Shown piece by piece: positions 26,165-35,955 of a stretch of 55,107 bases of DNA. The notes beneath the pieces are model-generated. The model made no database searches. It was not told where the DNA came from and saw only the letters and a program-made list of their open reading frames with translations. The position numbers and the translations under genes are program-made. This DNA comes from Bacteroidota bacterium (GTDB lineage: Bacteria; Bacteroidota; Bacteroidia; Chitinophagales; Chitinophagaceae). The first letter of the stretch is position 1. Every line of letters begins with the position of its first letter. The stretch is from NCBI GenBank assembly GCA_018267575.1, contig JAFDYF010000087.1:1-55107 (forward strand), in the 5' to 3' direction.

Positions 26165-28999
26165 TCACTTACTCAACAAACTAATCGGGATAATAAGCTC
26201 CCAATGGTTGGGGCCGCGACCGAGAAAATCGTGATCGAGCAAACGGCTATATCTAATTCCAAAACTTACAGGCAACTGGTTCCACCAATTGGTATCAAAA
26301 TAAATTTCAGACCCGAAAGATCTAAATTCAGCTTCAAATCGCTTTCCCGTTCTATAAAAATCAAATACTTTGGTATAATCAAAGAACAGATTGGCACGAA
26401 CCCGAAGAAAATAGACGATGCTAGCGAAACCCCAATCAGGGTAAGCGATGGGAAAATGATAGTTTGCCCCCAAACGGTACATCTGATAAAAATTTTCTGC
26501 CGTATATCCCCTCGAAAACGGAAGTCCATTGGAAAAGCTGATTTCTTGCAAACTATCTCTTTGTTGGAATGCAGCCGCAAGTACCAAACTATGTGTTCGG
26601 GAAAAACCGGGAAAATAAAAATACGAGGATGCCAGAAATTGATTGCCACTCAATGTAGTAAAGGCTCGGTTATATCCCAGCAATAAGGTTTGTGCAAAGC
26701 TTGGATAAATCTGCTTCTTTGCTTGTTGCACTTGGTTCACGAACTGTAGATAGGTCGAACTATAAGCAAAAGCCCGGGTATCAAAACTATCTTTGAATGC
26801 ACTCTGAAAATAACGCTGGCTATATATCAAATCATCCCCAAGCAGTAAACTCGTAAAATGATTGCCACGGCTAAAATTAAGGGGAATGCTCAAACCTATT
26901 TTGGCCTGGGCCTCATTCCAATAAACAATTTGATTATGAAATAAGCCATTCCGATCAAATGTATAATTGAGCCCCCCATTGATCCAAGGAAATAACTGTG
27001 CATAGTTAAAATCGAGCCCCAATTGCTTGGAACCTTCGTTGCGATTATAGTCGAAAAAGATTTCAGACTTTAGCGTGTTCAGAATATTCTCGCTTTCCAA
27101 TGAAAACATATAATCTGGATCGTTCACATACGGTCTCCAACTATTGAAATTGAGCAAGTGGAAGGATTGAGAATACGGGCTAATGGGATAATTACTCATG
27201 ACCGTTTTATCCAATAAATCAGCAGGCCCTTTATCCAAAGACCGGATATGCTGCACCGTTAAAGGTATTTTTAATTCATCTAAGGAAAGTTCATCTAAAT
27301 GAGTGGAGACTGTATCTGCTTGGAAAATTTTATATCCCACCGCTGTAAAACTGGTCCAAACATATTTACCATGAAGGGACTGAAGCTGATAATTGCCAGT
27401 GGCTTTATTATTGATTGGCAAGGCCAATTTAAATAGGCGATGGTCAACCACAGCGAACAACTGGTCCTGCCCTTGATGCGAAGCCCCAAAATAAACCGTA
27501 TCCCCTCGCACCGAAAGAAACCCGACCACATTCATGCTGAATGGCGTCAGATAAACAATAGAACCATTACCCATATCAATCAAGGCAATTGCCATTTCCC
27601 CTTTATGATCCCTAACGGCTACGAATACTTGCTTCTCATTATAAAATTTAGGTTGGCTAAAATAGAGTTCTTCTTTATTAGGCAGCTTTTTTTCAAGCCC
27701 CCCCGTTTCGGCATTAATGATAACCAAGGATGACTCACCATTCACGGCTTGCTCCACAGCCACAATCTGTTTCCCATCGGAAGAAATATCCGGTGAAAAA
27801 TATTTGGTTTTGAAAGTGATGCGCTTTTCTTTTCCGGTATTCAAATCCAAAAGCCGCAGCACGCTATAATCCCTCCAGCCCCACCTTGGGTCTGGTTCGT
27901 AGGCTGCGTATACAATCTTATTATTTTTATAAGAAAAATAATTGTCAATGGAAATAGACTTTGTGCCAATTCTTGTCTCCTCGTCCGTTTGTAAATCCCG
28001 AATTACAAAGGTAGGAGGTTGTGCATAGCTGGCTCGCACAAAAACGATATGGCTATCATCGATAAATTGGGGAAAATCTTCGTCTGCTACAAAATGACAA
28101 TGCGAACGGGCATAGTTTGCAGCAGAGTCGGATGCTGGAGTTTTCTTCAGTTCATCCGCCGAAAAATAGTTGAATGCCTCTTTTCTGAATTCCTCAAACG
28201 ATATGCCTGCATATTTTTTGATGGCCCGCTGCCAAGGATAAAACAATCCCTTGAAGGAAGCCGCATCCAAGGATACTTTTTTCCAGAAATCACTCCCATA
28301 TTTTTCTCTACCATAGGCGACCAATATATACCCGAGTGGATAATGATCGGGCGTAAAATCGCGCAAGGAGCCATTGCGCAATTTTAAATAGGAATAGTTT
28401 TTATTCGCCGACCATAGTGAGCGGTAACCATTAAAAAAATAAGGGAGCCGGCCCCTACCCTGTTTGCTCACCAATGTTTCCTGGTAAACAGCATCACCCT
28501 CAAAAAACCAATTAGGAACAGACAAACTATTAGCCAGTGCCTGTCCTCCTTCCCCAAATAAATAATAAAATGCTTTGGATAAGCCTACCCGAAAATTATT
28601 GTATTGTTCTACATGCCGGTATTCATGAATGGCAAGTTGTTCTTGCCAAGGTAGACTACCCAATTCAAAACTGTTTTGATCGGCCGTTAGTTGAAACTCA
28701 CTCCTAAAAGGAGCCAGTCCAACGTAACCATTGGAAATGGTGGTCTGGTTTTGAATAACAATATTGATTTTTCTTTGCTGTGGTCCCATGCTGTTTAGTG
28801 TATTCCTGCTTAAAGCATGAACCATGGACGCGACTTGATCCGCCTGGGTTTCCAACCCTTTTGGGAAAATGATACGTGCCGTATCCGTATCGATCTGAAG
28901 CCATTTTAGAGAAGGTGGGTTTCCTCCAAATTGTTGGGCACATAGGGAATTGGAAAAAAATAAACTAATAGGTAAAAGCAGCCAACGCTTAAAATCCAT
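26165..28999 (-). CDS. HExxH peptidase-like / TolB-type propeller / barrel protein
   Basis: A 944-residue exported protein (start at the Met that gives signal peptide MDFKRWLLLPISLFFSNSLC-AQ). Residues about 115-175 have a gluzincin-like zinc motif: HEYRH at 125-129 and a downstream Glu167 in PNWFFEGDA, as in peptidase MA-like proteins. Residues about 300-600 carry TolB/WD40-like propeller repeats (DISSDGKQIVAVEQ and similar). From about 640 to the end there are many amphipathic strands with aromatic turns, ending in WELIIPISLLSK, which looks like an outer-membrane beta-barrel. The combination suggests a surface or periplasmic protease-type protein anchored in the outer membrane. Activity is not shown. 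The open frame extends to 29068, but with no signal peptide at that start. Confidence 0.75.
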   Translation of the reverse strand: MDFKRWLLLPISLFFSNSLCAQQFGGNPPSLKWLQIDTDTARIIFPKGLETQADQVASMVHALSRNTLNSMGPQQRKINIVIQNQTTISNGYVGLAPFRSEFQLTADQNSFELGSLPWQEQLAIHEYRHVEQYNNFRVGLSKAFYYLFGEGGQALANSLSVPNWFFEGDAVYQETLVSKQGRGRLPYFFNGYRSLWSANKNYSYLKLRNGSLRDFTPDHYPLGYILVAYGREKYGSDFWKKVSLDAASFKGLFYPWQRAIKKYAGISFEEFRKEAFNYFSADELKKTPASDSAANYARSHCHFVADEDFPQFIDDSHIVFVRASYAQPPTFVIRDLQTDEETRIGTKSISIDNYFSYKNNKIVYAAYEPDPRWGWRDYSVLRLLDLNTGKEKRITFKTKYFSPDISSDGKQIVAVEQAVNGESSLVIINAETGGLEKKLPNKEELYFSQPKFYNEKQVFVAVRDHKGEMAIALIDMGNGSIVYLTPFSMNVVGFLSVRGDTVYFGASHQGQDQLFAVVDHRLFKLALPINNKATGNYQLQSLHGKYVWTSFTAVGYKIFQADTVSTHLDELSLDELKIPLTVQHIRSLDKGPADLLDKTVMSNYPISPYSQSFHLLNFNSWRPYVNDPDYMFSLESENILNTLKSEIFFDYNRNEGSKQLGLDFNYAQLFPWINGGLNYTFDRNGLFHNQIVYWNEAQAKIGLSIPLNFSRGNHFTSLLLGDDLIYSQRYFQSAFKDSFDTRAFAYSSTYLQFVNQVQQAKKQIYPSFAQTLLLGYNRAFTTLSGNQFLASSYFYFPGFSRTHSLVLAAAFQQRDSLQEISFSNGLPFSRGYTAENFYQMYRLGANYHFPIAYPDWGFASIVYFLRVRANLFFDYTKVFDFYRTGKRFEAEFRSFGSEIYFDTNWWNQLPVSFGIRYSRLLDHDFLGRGPNHWELIIPISLLSK

Positions 29000-29125
29000 A
29001 AGCCATTTTTGAGTGCTGAAATTAGCTGATATGTGGGAAAGAACAAACAATCTGCTTGATAAATACACTAAAACGCGAAACTTATCGGAAATTTTGTTTA
29101 GTGTGACTTTAATCCATTCAGGTTC

Positions 29126-30253
29126 TTAAATCAGTTCCTTCAGCTTCGCAACCACTTTGTCAACTTCTTCTTTGCTATTTTGATTGCTAAAGGAAAAACG
29201 GATTGCTATTTGGTTGGGATTATTATTGATGGCACGGATCACATGTGAACCCTGATCGGCGCCGCTGGTACAGGCACTTCCTCCGGATGCACAAATATTA
29301 TTGATATCAAGATTGAACAAAAGCATTTCTGATTTTTCGGTTTTTGGTATGGCAACGTTCAGCACCGTATACAAACTTTGGTTACTAGTATCGCCGTTGA
29401 ATGCAACGCCCTTGATGTGCTTTTCCAACTGACTCTTCATATACATTTTGATGTCACGGATAAAAGCACTTTCTTTTTCATAATTGGCAGTAGCCAATTC
29501 CAAAGCTTTGGCAAAACCGACAATACCATACAAGTTTTCAGTGCCAGCCCGCATATTGCGCTCCTGAGAACCTCCATATATGTAAGGGTTGATCCTGATA
29601 TTCTCATTGATATATAGCAAGCCCACACCTTTTGGTCCGTGAAATTTATGTCCCGCACCCGTAACAAAATGTACTGGCGTGTTACGAAGATCAAAGGGGA
29701 AATGTCCGATTGTTTGTACCGTATCGGAATGAAAAATCGCACTGTGCGCTTTGCAAATTTCACCAACTACATGTATGTCCAACATATTACCAATCTCGTT
29801 ATTGGCATGCATCAAGCTAACGAAACATTTTTCATTACTGGATGACAAAAGTTCTTTCAGGTGTTTTAAATCAACATGTCCATTCGGTAATATTTTTACG
29901 TAGCTCAGGTTTATTTCATCGCGTTTATGCAAATGCTCCACGGTATGAAGCGTGGCATGATGCTCAATGGGAGAAGTGATAATATGCGTACATCCCAAAT
30001 CACGAACTGCAGCCGTAATGGCCGTATTCGAACTTTCCGTGCCGCCCGAAGTAAAAAAAATCTCAGCGGGGTGCGCATTCAAAATTTTTGCCACTGTTTT
30101 TCTAGCCGACTCAACTGCCATCCGACTTTCTCGACCATAAGAATAAATAGAGGATGGGTTACCGAATTTTTCAGTTAGATAGGGCATCATGGCCTCCAGT
30201 ACCTGTGGATCCAAAGAGGTAGTAGCCGCATTGTCAAAATAAATTCTCTGCAT
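29126..30253 (-). CDS. Cysteine desulfurase (NifS/IscS type)
   Basis: A 375-residue PLP enzyme that takes sulfur from cysteine for Fe-S clusters or thio-modified tRNA. Signatures: YFDNAATT at 5-12, GGTESSN (70-76), and HSDTVQ (175-180), then GAGHKFHGPKG with Lys203 as the PLP-binding residue, and SGGSACTSG with Cys328 as the persulfide carrier. The short Cys loop is NifS/IscS-like (class I) rather than SufS. No IscU, SufB or tRNA thiolase lies next to it. A promoter box is at 30271-30278. Confidence 0.92.
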   Translation of the reverse strand: MQRIYFDNAATTSLDPQVLEAMMPYLTEKFGNPSSIYSYGRESRMAVESARKTVAKILNAHPAEIFFTSGGTESSNTAITAAVRDLGCTHIITSPIEHHATLHTVEHLHKRDEINLSYVKILPNGHVDLKHLKELLSSSNEKCFVSLMHANNEIGNMLDIHVVGEICKAHSAIFHSDTVQTIGHFPFDLRNTPVHFVTGAGHKFHGPKGVGLLYINENIRINPYIYGGSQERNMRAGTENLYGIVGFAKALELATANYEKESAFIRDIKMYMKSQLEKHIKGVAFNGDTSNQSLYTVLNVAIPKTEKSEMLLFNLDINNICASGGSACTSGADQGSHVIRAINNNPNQIAIRFSFSNQNSKEEVDKVVAKLKELI

Positions 30254-30270
30254 ATGCTAAAAATGGATTG

Positions 30271-30278
30271 CAAAGATA
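30271..30278 (-). promoter_or_regulatory. Promoter -7 box for the cysteine desulfurase
   Basis: TATCTTTG on the minus strand, exact TAnnTTTG, 18 nt before the start codon. Confidence 0.6.
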
Positions 30279-30417
30279 ATAAACAGGTGCGAATGATGAA
30301 TGGAAACTGATAGAAATGGGGATCAAGAAATATACAAGTATCCATTTTTATTTAATAATAGATAAGATATGATCATAGAGAAACACTAATATTTTAACCT
30401 GCTCGGCTTGGCATCCA

Positions 30418-30915
30418 TCATCCAATATCTGTTTCCTGATTTTTTAATTTCATTAGTACTTCACCCACACAGCCTTCAAGACTTTTTTTTATTTCATGCT
30501 CCCAGAAGCGGATCACGGTCCATCCTTGTCGAAGCAGGGTTTGGGTCACGGTCATATCACGCTGCATATTCCTTTCAATTTTGGGAACCCAAAATGCCTT
30601 ATTTGTTTTTATTTTTTCTTTTTTGTTCTCCCAGTCGAAGCCATGCCAAAAATCACCATCCACAAATACCACCACTTTAAATTTGGGGAAAATAATATCA
30701 GGTTTCCCAATCAACTTATCTGAATAAAGTCGATACCGATAGCCATAATTCCATAAAGCTTTGCGAAGCATCACTTCTGCTTTACTGTTTTTGGCTCGGA
30801 TGCGGCTCATCACGACAGAACTTTTGGCGTTGGCATAAAAGCCAGCGTCCTCCTCAAAGCGGGGCACTTTGATGGGCTCAGGCTCATAAATCCTATTAAT
30901 CCCGTCCAGCACCAT
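30418..30915 (-). CDS. vsr: Very-short-patch (Vsr) type mismatch endonuclease
   Basis: A 165-residue endonuclease of the Vsr family. Vsr proteins nick next to T:G mismatches made by deamination of 5-methylcytosine. Recognisable parts: MSRIRAKNSKAEVMLRKAL, GYRYRLYSDKLIGKPDIIFPKFKVVVFVDGDFWHGFDW (Asp73 in KPD; His91 in FWHG) and the C-terminal RQGWTVIRFWEHEI. Compared with E. coli Vsr, the first catalytic-loop His and the zinc-binding Cys residues are not in the expected positions (DGDFWHGF), so it belongs to a branch without that zinc site. It is 15 bp downstream of the methyltransferase gene, in the same operon. Confidence 0.85.
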   Translation of the reverse strand: MVLDGINRIYEPEPIKVPRFEEDAGFYANAKSSVVMSRIRAKNSKAEVMLRKALWNYGYRYRLYSDKLIGKPDIIFPKFKVVVFVDGDFWHGFDWENKKEKIKTNKAFWVPKIERNMQRDMTVTQTLLRQGWTVIRFWEHEIKKSLEGCVGEVLMKLKNQETDIG

Positions 30916-30930
30916 TTTTATAATAATGAT

Positions 30931-32016
30931 TTATTCATGATTGATAATCGCTTTCATTCTTTTCTTGACCAAATCCCCATTCAATACTTTTCTTTTTTTA
31001 GAAGAAAAAAAGGTGGAAGTATTTTTATTTTCCTTCAAATCTGAATATATTTTTTTTGCCAACACATAAGCAAGCTGAACGGGAACGGCATTGCCAATCA
31101 TTTTATATCCATCTGCAATATTTTTATAATGGAAATGATAATCATCCGGGAAAGTCTGGATCCTGGCACATTCCCTTACCGTTAATCTCCTATATAATTT
31201 TTCCTTACTGGCAATAAAAGCCATCTTGTCCTTGCCCATCCATTGCATTTTGGGGGCTTGTGGATGCAGTGGCGCATGCCTACCTCCTGCCTGGATGGTA
31301 AAGGAAAGTTCATCCCAATTTCTTACCCTATTCCTCGACATATACATGGACGAAAAACCTCCAATCATGAATTCATGGTTTGGAAACTTACATAAATCCC
31401 CATTGGTGAAATTGCCCGGTAAAGCCGGTATTGCGTTTTCTTTTAAATCGCCAATAGCGTTTTCAATCGTCACCCGGTTAGTAGAGGTTATGGGTTGGGG
31501 AAATTCAAAACGGGTTCCCAAATCTTTTCGGTAACCAATAAAAAAAACCCGTTTGCGATCCTGAGGCACCCCATAATCCGCCGCATTCAGCAAACGAAAA
31601 GAAAGTCGATACCCACATTCCTCAAACAGGTTCTTGATATGCTGCAATGATTTTGCGTGTCGGGGTATCAACATGCCCGATACATTTTCTGCCAAAAAGA
31701 ATTTTGGCCGCTTATCAGCCAATATACGCATGAACTCAAAAAACAATTGTCCCCGACGATCCTGAATGCCGCGCAATGCACCCGCTTCACTCCAACTTTG
31801 GCAGGGAGGCCCTCCAATAATACCATCACAATCGGGTATTTCGGTCGAGGGGATATCTGAAATACTTCGCTTATCCAATATCGTGTTTGGATGGTTTTTT
31901 TCAAAAGTTTTCCAAATAGCTTTATCATATTCATTTGCATAGAGCACCCCAAAGCCCGCCTTCTCAAAACCGGTATCGAGACCGCCAGCTCCTGCAAAAA
32001 ATGATACTAATTTCAT
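30931..32016 (-). CDS. DNA cytosine-5 methyltransferase, HaeIII-like
   Basis: A 361-residue C5 methylase. All main motifs are seen: FFAGAGGLDTGFEKAGF (SAM site), GGPPCQSWSEAG with catalytic Cys72, ENVSGM at 110-115, QDRKRVFFIGYR (motif VIII), and the C-terminal RRLTVRECARIQTFPDDY and YKMIGNAVPVQ. The target-recognition part (FMIGGFSSMYMSRNRVRNWDE, then GGRHAPLHPQAP) closely recalls M.HaeIII from memory, which would predict GGCC methylation. No restriction gene is within the 30-32 kb region, so the enzyme looks solitary but with its Vsr partner. It is encoded just upstream of vsr in one operon. Confidence 0.92.
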   Translation of the reverse strand: MKLVSFFAGAGGLDTGFEKAGFGVLYANEYDKAIWKTFEKNHPNTILDKRSISDIPSTEIPDCDGIIGGPPCQSWSEAGALRGIQDRRGQLFFEFMRILADKRPKFFLAENVSGMLIPRHAKSLQHIKNLFEECGYRLSFRLLNAADYGVPQDRKRVFFIGYRKDLGTRFEFPQPITSTNRVTIENAIGDLKENAIPALPGNFTNGDLCKFPNHEFMIGGFSSMYMSRNRVRNWDELSFTIQAGGRHAPLHPQAPKMQWMGKDKMAFIASKEKLYRRLTVRECARIQTFPDDYHFHYKNIADGYKMIGNAVPVQLAYVLAKKIYSDLKENKNTSTFFSSKKRKVLNGDLVKKRMKAIINHE

Positions 32017-32078
32017 TTAGGAAAGTTAAACAAGTTATCGGATTTAATAAATCAGGGAGATAGTTTCCAAGCCATCCT

Positions 32079-32113
32079 AAAAAAATAAGGGCCACACTTA
32101 ATAAGTGCAGCCC
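32079..32113 (-). terminator. Terminator of the cold-shock gene
   Basis: On the minus strand GGGC-T-GCACTTA and TAAGTG-T-GGCCC form an about 11-bp stem with a mismatch, followed by TTATTTTTTT. It lies 24 bp after the csp stop. Confidence 0.75.
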
Positions 32114-32137
32114 ACATCATTTGTAAAAAAGACCAGA

Positions 32138-32341
32138 TTATTTGATCAGTTTAACATTTACAGCGTTGAGGCCTTTTTTCCCGTTCTGTACATCAAATTC
32201 TACACGATCGTTTTCTTTAACCTGATCGATCAAGCCACTAGCATGTACAAAAGTTTCTTTGTTGGAGTCATCGTGCTTGATAAAGCCGAATCCTTTTGTA
32301 CCATTAAAAAACTTTACGGTGCCTGTCGTTTTAGTGTCCAT
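32138..32341 (-). CDS. Cold-shock protein (CspA family)
   Basis: A 67-residue single-domain RNA-binding protein. RNP1 is KGFGFI in FFNGTKGFGFIKHD, RNP2 is ETFVHASGL, and the end is GKKGLNAVNVKLIK. The frame is open upstream to 32494, but the ATG at 32341 gives the normal CspA start (MDTKTTGTVKFFNGT). About 230 bp upstream of it contain no gene, so a long regulatory leader, as usual for cold-shock genes, is possible. It acts as an RNA chaperone or transcription antiterminator. Confidence 0.95.
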   Translation of the reverse strand: MDTKTTGTVKFFNGTKGFGFIKHDDSNKETFVHASGLIDQVKENDRVEFDVQNGKKGLNAVNVKLIK

Positions 32342-32569
32342 TATTAATTGTATTGGTAATAAAATGAGGCACAAGATACATTTTTTTATCGGATTGCCTG
32401 TTTTTGGGCGGTCTAGTTTGTGATTGGTGCGAGATGCGATGTTCCATCCAAAAAAACGGGTCATGTATTTGCCACATAACGAATTATAATACACAATTAA
32501 ATATATAAGTGGTAAATGTCACAAAAAGGGATATACTATTTTTACTGGCTTAAACCTAATTGCTAACTT

Positions 32570-34792
32570 ATGTTTCGGGGCATTTCTCTTTTTTCTTTAC
32601 TATTGATTTTTTGTTATTCATTATTTGCCCAAACAAACGGCTCCGCCCATTTTCAAAAGGATTATCAATTGCATGTGTCAAGGGCAAAAAGTACTATAAA
32701 AATAGATGGGGAACTTACAGACTCTGCTTGGCAATATGCCAGTCAGGCCAATGATTTTTGGGGAAAATACCCTAACGACTTTGCGAAGGCCAAAAGAAAG
32801 ACCGAAGTAAAATTGCTTTTTGACAACGATTATCTGTATTTCGGTTTCACCATGTGCGATTCCGGCGATGTCATTATCCAAAGTTTGAAAAGAGATATCG
32901 GCCATGATAATAATGATGGTATCGCTATTGTATTAGATCCCCTGAATAAAAAAACGAATGGCTTTTGGTTTGTTCTGAATGCGTTCAATGCACAATCCGA
33001 TGACCAGTTGCATATTGGTAGTGATGTAACTTTAAGTTGGGACAATAAATGGTATTCGGAAACAAAAAGGTATAAGAATAAATGGACTGCCGAAATCGCT
33101 ATCCCATTTAAAACTTTGCGATATTCTACTGACAAAAAATTATGGGGAATCAATTTTGTACGGATCGATCAAAAGACATATGAATACTCAACATGGACGC
33201 ATGTACCCGTGAATTTCAAATCCTATGACCTTGGCTATACGGGAGCCTTGATCTGGGATGAACCGCCCCCGCCGCCTGGAAAAAACATCGTATTGATCCC
33301 CTATGCAACAGGCGGGGTTAGTTCCGACAAAGAAAATAATATTCCTACAAAAGGGACTTTGAATGCAGGCTTCGATGCAAAATTAGGAATCACTCCTTCG
33401 CTGAACCTGGACATGACCTTAAACCCCGATTTTTCTCAGGTAGAAGTTGATCAGCAAGTCACCAACTTGACCCGCTACAATATTTTTTTCCCGGAGAAAC
33501 GATCTTTTTTTTTGGAGAACAACGATCTGTTTGGGAGTTATGGTATCAATGGTTTCATCAACCCCTTTTATTCAAGAACCATTGGGCTCGACAAGAACGG
33601 GAATAAAATACCTATTATAGCTGGGGCCAGGCTTTCGGGGAATATCAGCAAATCTACCCGTATTGGAGTGATGGATATGCAAACGGGTAATAAAGGGGAT
33701 TATTATGCCGACAATTATGCTGCGCTTTCCATAAACCAAAGCGTTCTAAAACGGTCAACGATCAAAGGTTATCTTTTAAATCGCCAAAGTATGGAGCCAG
33801 ATTCTCTCAAACAAAGCGACCCCTTGAGCAAATGGGGAAGAAATGCCGGGCTTGAATTTGACTACAGCAATCTGTCTGGCACCTGGAATGCATGGGGCGC
33901 TTTTCATCAGTCGATTAAGTCGGGCTTGCACAATGCCAATCAGTTTGTTGATTTGGGGTTTACCTATAAAACACGTCATTTATCCATTACGCAGGATCTG
34001 GGAAGCACTGGCACCAACTATTATACGGATATGGGCTATGTACAACGCATCAATAATTATGATGCGGTACGTGATACAACGATCCGGGTGGGCTTCAAAC
34101 ATTTGTTCAATGAACTGGGCTATAACTTTTTCCCAACAAAAGGACCTGCCGCCCGCATTGAGTTTTTGTTGGATAATTTTATTGTTTTCAATCCCGATAA
34201 TTCATTCAATGAAAGAGAGCATACTTTAAATTTCAATCTAGGCTTTAAAAACACTTCGAATATGAAAGCTATAGTTATTGCAGACGAAGTGCATCTGCTT
34301 TACCCCATATCCTTCACCAATGGGAAACCGCTACCTGCCGCTCCTTATAGCTATGCCCAATTTACCATCAGCTTTGGCTCTGACACCAGAAAATTATTCA
34401 GCTATAATATTTCAACAGGAGGTGGCGGTTTTTATAATGGTTCACTAAAAACCATTAGCGGGGCTATCAATCTAAGAAGCCAACCACATTTGAACATTGC
34501 TATACAAGCAGAATACGATAAAATAAGCTTGCCAGACCCATACGGTAGTACTGAGTTGTTCCTCATTTCCCCGAAGGTGGAAATCAATTTCAGCACCAAA
34601 ATTTTCTGGACCACCTTCCTGCAATACAATACCCAACAAAACAACTATAATATAAATAGCCGTTTCCAATACCGTTACAAGCCGATGAGTGATCTTTTTC
34701 TAGTATATACAGATAACTATTTTACCACCCCACAACTAACCAATAAAAACCGTGCAATTGTTTTTAAGATGAACTATTGGCTTAACCTTTAA
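32570..34792 (+). CDS. DUF5916 family outer-membrane-type protein
   Basis: A 740-residue exported protein with signal peptide (MFRGISLFSLLLIFCYSLFAQ). Residues about 30-230 are a CBM9-like (carbohydrate-binding family 9) domain: IDGELTDSAWQ, then LLFDNDYLYFGFTMCD, and WTAEIAIPFKTLRY. The rest is DUF5916, with the typical FFPEKRSFFLENNDLF and IGARLSG-like segments, and ends in repeated amphipathic strands of a beta-barrel (FQYRYKPMSDLFLVYTDNYF). It is likely placed in the outer membrane. Ligand and enzymatic role unknown. It stands alone, 110 bp before the histidine kinase gene on the same strand. Confidence 0.85.
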   Translation: MFRGISLFSLLLIFCYSLFAQTNGSAHFQKDYQLHVSRAKSTIKIDGELTDSAWQYASQANDFWGKYPNDFAKAKRKTEVKLLFDNDYLYFGFTMCDSGDVIIQSLKRDIGHDNNDGIAIVLDPLNKKTNGFWFVLNAFNAQSDDQLHIGSDVTLSWDNKWYSETKRYKNKWTAEIAIPFKTLRYSTDKKLWGINFVRIDQKTYEYSTWTHVPVNFKSYDLGYTGALIWDEPPPPPGKNIVLIPYATGGVSSDKENNIPTKGTLNAGFDAKLGITPSLNLDMTLNPDFSQVEVDQQVTNLTRYNIFFPEKRSFFLENNDLFGSYGINGFINPFYSRTIGLDKNGNKIPIIAGARLSGNISKSTRIGVMDMQTGNKGDYYADNYAALSINQSVLKRSTIKGYLLNRQSMEPDSLKQSDPLSKWGRNAGLEFDYSNLSGTWNAWGAFHQSIKSGLHNANQFVDLGFTYKTRHLSITQDLGSTGTNYYTDMGYVQRINNYDAVRDTTIRVGFKHLFNELGYNFFPTKGPAARIEFLLDNFIVFNPDNSFNEREHTLNFNLGFKNTSNMKAIVIADEVHLLYPISFTNGKPLPAAPYSYAQFTISFGSDTRKLFSYNISTGGGGFYNGSLKTISGAINLRSQPHLNIAIQAEYDKISLPDPYGSTELFLISPKVEINFSTKIFWTTFLQYNTQQNNYNINSRFQYRYKPMSDLFLVYTDNYFTTPQLTNKNRAIVFKMNYWLNL

Positions 34793-34902
34793 ACGCAAGC
34801 GTTATAGTTAACCGAGCATTGGAAGGCGGTATTGGTATCAGAAAAAACGGGTTTCATCGCAAGATTTTTTTGGGGTATTCAAGTGATTGTTACATTTAAC
34901 AG

Positions 34903-35955
34903 ATGAAACAGCCTTGGTATTCAAAAAAATGGGTCGTCATTGTGCTGCATATTACGGCTTGGACCTTATTGTTCTCCCTGCCCTTCCTGCTCCAACGCTC
35001 TTACGAAAACAATGGCGAAAAGCATATTGACCATAGCCAAGAGGAAAGAAATTTCCTTATCATCAAATATATTTTGACCGACCTTTTATGGGTGGCCTTT
35101 TTTTATCTGAATGCCAATCTACTCATCCCCCGATTTATTTATAAAAAGAAATATTGGGAATATGGCTTTTTGTTGGTTGCCAGCTTTGTGTTACTGATGT
35201 TCTGCGACTGGCTGCTTTTTGAACAATTTTTAAAAGGCAGAACCTACCAATTGAGGCTAGCCATTCTCTTTGTGATATTTCCTTTTCTATTTGCATTGGC
35301 AGCCAGTACCGCATTCCAACTGATCCGAGACAAGATGGAAGCGAACCGCTTGCTCAAGGAAAAAGAAAACGAAAACCTGAAAACCGAGCTATCATTTCTT
35401 CGTTCGCAGGTAAGCCCACATTTTATGTTCAATGTGCTGAACAATATGGTGGCCTTGGCAAGAAAGAAATCGGATATCTTGGAACCTTCCCTTATCAAAC
35501 TCTCCTCTCTGATGCGCTATATGCTCTATGAAGCTGATGAGGAAAAAGTGCCACTGGAAAAAGAAACAGAATACCTGCAAAGCTATATTGACCTGCAACA
35601 ACAACGTTTTGGAAAAAACCTGAGCGTGAATTTTACGGTCGAGAAAGCTGATAATAATTACGATATAGAGCCTATGCTCCTGATCCCTTTTGTGGAGAAT
35701 GCCTTTAAACATGGTACCGGAATGGTGGAAAACGCGGAGATTGATATTGAACTGCGGGCAAAAAACAACTTACTGCAGTTTTCGGTACGCAACAAATACG
35801 ACCCGACATCACTGGAAATAAAAGATAAAACTTCGGGTATTGGCATGTCGAATGTTAGAAGACGACTAAATTTGCTGTATGGTGGAAAACATTCTCTGCT
35901 CATCACTCCCAACGATGAATGGTTTATGGTTTCGCTTCAATTAAACTTTCATTGA
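34903..35955 (+). CDS. LytS-type sensor histidine kinase
   Basis: A 350-residue sensor with four membrane helices in residues 1-145, then a coiled linker and a His_kinase domain (PF06580-type). The phosphoacceptor is His173 in SQVSPHFMFNVLNN. The C-terminus has the ATP-binding signature: LIPFVENAFKHGT (N-box) and GIGMSNVRRRLNLLYG (G-box). No large extracellular sensor domain is present, so it senses something in or near the membrane. Its stop codon overlaps the start of the regulator gene by one base (TGATG), so they are translationally coupled. Confidence 0.93.
   Translation: MKQPWYSKKWVVIVLHITAWTLLFSLPFLLQRSYENNGEKHIDHSQEERNFLIIKYILTDLLWVAFFYLNANLLIPRFIYKKKYWEYGFLLVASFVLLMFCDWLLFEQFLKGRTYQLRLAILFVIFPFLFALAASTAFQLIRDKMEANRLLKEKENENLKTELSFLRSQVSPHFMFNVLNNMVALARKKSDILEPSLIKLSSLMRYMLYEADEEKVPLEKETEYLQSYIDLQQQRFGKNLSVNFTVEKADNNYDIEPMLLIPFVENAFKHGTGMVENAEIDIELRAKNNLLQFSVRNKYDPTSLEIKDKTSGIGMSNVRRRLNLLYGGKHSLLITPNDEWFMVSLQLNFH

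Noticed and set aside
30418..32016. Complete restriction-modification system
   Set aside because: Only the methylase and Vsr are present; neighbours are a cysteine desulfurase and a cold-shock gene, with no endonuclease-like ORF.
32342..32494. Longer cold-shock protein start
   Set aside because: Cold-shock proteins start right before the TGTVKFF segment; the extra part has no similarity and lies in the probable leader.
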